From: Actinomycetota bacterium
Lineage (GTDB): Bacteria > Actinomycetota > UBA4738
Length of the DNA: 5,155 bases
Direction of reading: 5' to 3'
Assembly (NCBI GenBank): GCA_005888465.1
Contig: VAYJ01000116.1
Location: 1 to 5,155 of the forward strand
In this document: piece after piece, positions 4,946 through 5,155 of the stretch
Numbering within the stretch: position 1 is the first letter of the stretch
How the letters are laid out: every line of letters begins with the position of its first letter
Program-made: the position numbers and the translations under genes
Notes under the pieces: generated by a model
Told to the model about the DNA's origin: nothing
Databases searched by the model: none
What the model saw: the letters and a program-made list of their open reading frames with translations, nothing else

Positions 4946-5155
4946 TCACCGCCGCGGCTCGGCGTCGAAAGGATTGATCGGCTCCCGGCCTTCGCCTGGT
5001 GGCACGGCAGCCAGCGCGATGAGGGGCCGCCAGGAGCGGGGACATCAAGAGCGAAATGAGCATCCTCGCGAGTCTGGAACCGCCTTTCGTGGAGGCGACA
5101 AAGGGCACAAGGGTCACGCTGGCCAGCAGGTAGATGGCTCCCAAGGGGAGAAGCA
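4946..5155 (-). pseudogene. 3' end of a small membrane protein gene with a one-base shift (runs off right edge)
   Basis: Coming from the right edge the frame reads LLPLGAIYLLASVTLVPFVA, then a basic stretch (STKGGSRLAR), then MLISLLMSPLLA. This is two hydrophobic segments joined by a short charged loop. At about 5029-5034 the frame must move by one base (an extra G in the plus-strand CC pair) to continue sensibly as PLIALAAVPPGEGREP, then INPFDAEPRR and a TGA at 4946-4948. The literal frame instead runs on into an Arg-rich tail across the intergenic region to 4863. The pattern (two membrane helices, loop KG.S, short acidic/basic tail) resembles small hydrophobic bacterial proteins of unknown role. 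A TTG at 5144 could be a start, but the frame is open to the edge, so the true start is probably outside. The shift is either sequencing error or a real lesion. Confidence 0.55.

Noticed and set aside
1..5155. tRNA, rRNA, CRISPR arrays or insertion-sequence ends
   Set aside because: I found no tRNA T-loop with a matching acceptor stem, no regularly spaced repeats, and no paired terminal inverted repeats by eye; an automated scan was not possible.

Overview
This is a GC-rich bacterial chromosome fragment. Translated coding regions are rich in Ala, Arg and Pro. Several genes belong to families I associate with soil or sediment lineages such as Rokubacteria/Methylomirabilota: small proteins with a C-x2-C...H-x2-C domain, a zf-HC2 protein with a long Pro/Ala linker, and stand-alone receiver domains. 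The lineage is an inference, not something a single marker proves.

Left part (1-710), minus strand. A DUF362-family gene runs off the left edge. It is preceded by a 52-residue zinc-ribbon gene with a strong Shine-Dalgarno sequence. The strand between them carries only a faint coding-like remnant.

Middle-left (711-1748). This is a poorly coding, apparently decayed stretch. It opens with the first ~40 codons of a serine recombinase, including the catalytic-serine motif and a strong ribosome binding site, but the frame is broken and the rest is missing. A short ORF behind a near-perfect ribosome binding site follows, also interrupted by an apparent one-base shift. I see no supportable gene in 1256-1748.

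Centre (1767-2765), plus strand. One intact gene encodes a membrane-anchored zf-HC2 (anti-sigma-like) protein with a Pro/Ala/Ser-rich linker and a C-terminal globular domain. No sigma factor gene is adjacent.

Right part (2797-5155), minus strand, convergent with the zf-HC2 gene. A tight cluster reads, in transcription order: a small single-pass membrane protein, a ribbon-helix-helix-like protein, a small Cys/His (treble-clef-like) protein whose frame is broken twice, a stand-alone CheY-like receiver, and a second Cys/His protein of the same kind. The RHH and broken Cys/His genes overlap by four bases (GTGA), and the receiver starts 9 bases after the broken gene, so at least these three look like one transcription unit. 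At the right edge lies the 3' end of another small membrane protein gene, with its own one-base shift.

Working together (inference): the right-hand cluster combines a phospho-receiver, a probable RHH DNA binder, a membrane-anchored protein and two paralogous metal-binding-like proteins. That would suit a small signalling module with no kinase or output domain in view. Single-base frame breaks recur in at least four loci, so uncorrected sequencing or assembly indels are a serious alternative to true gene decay.
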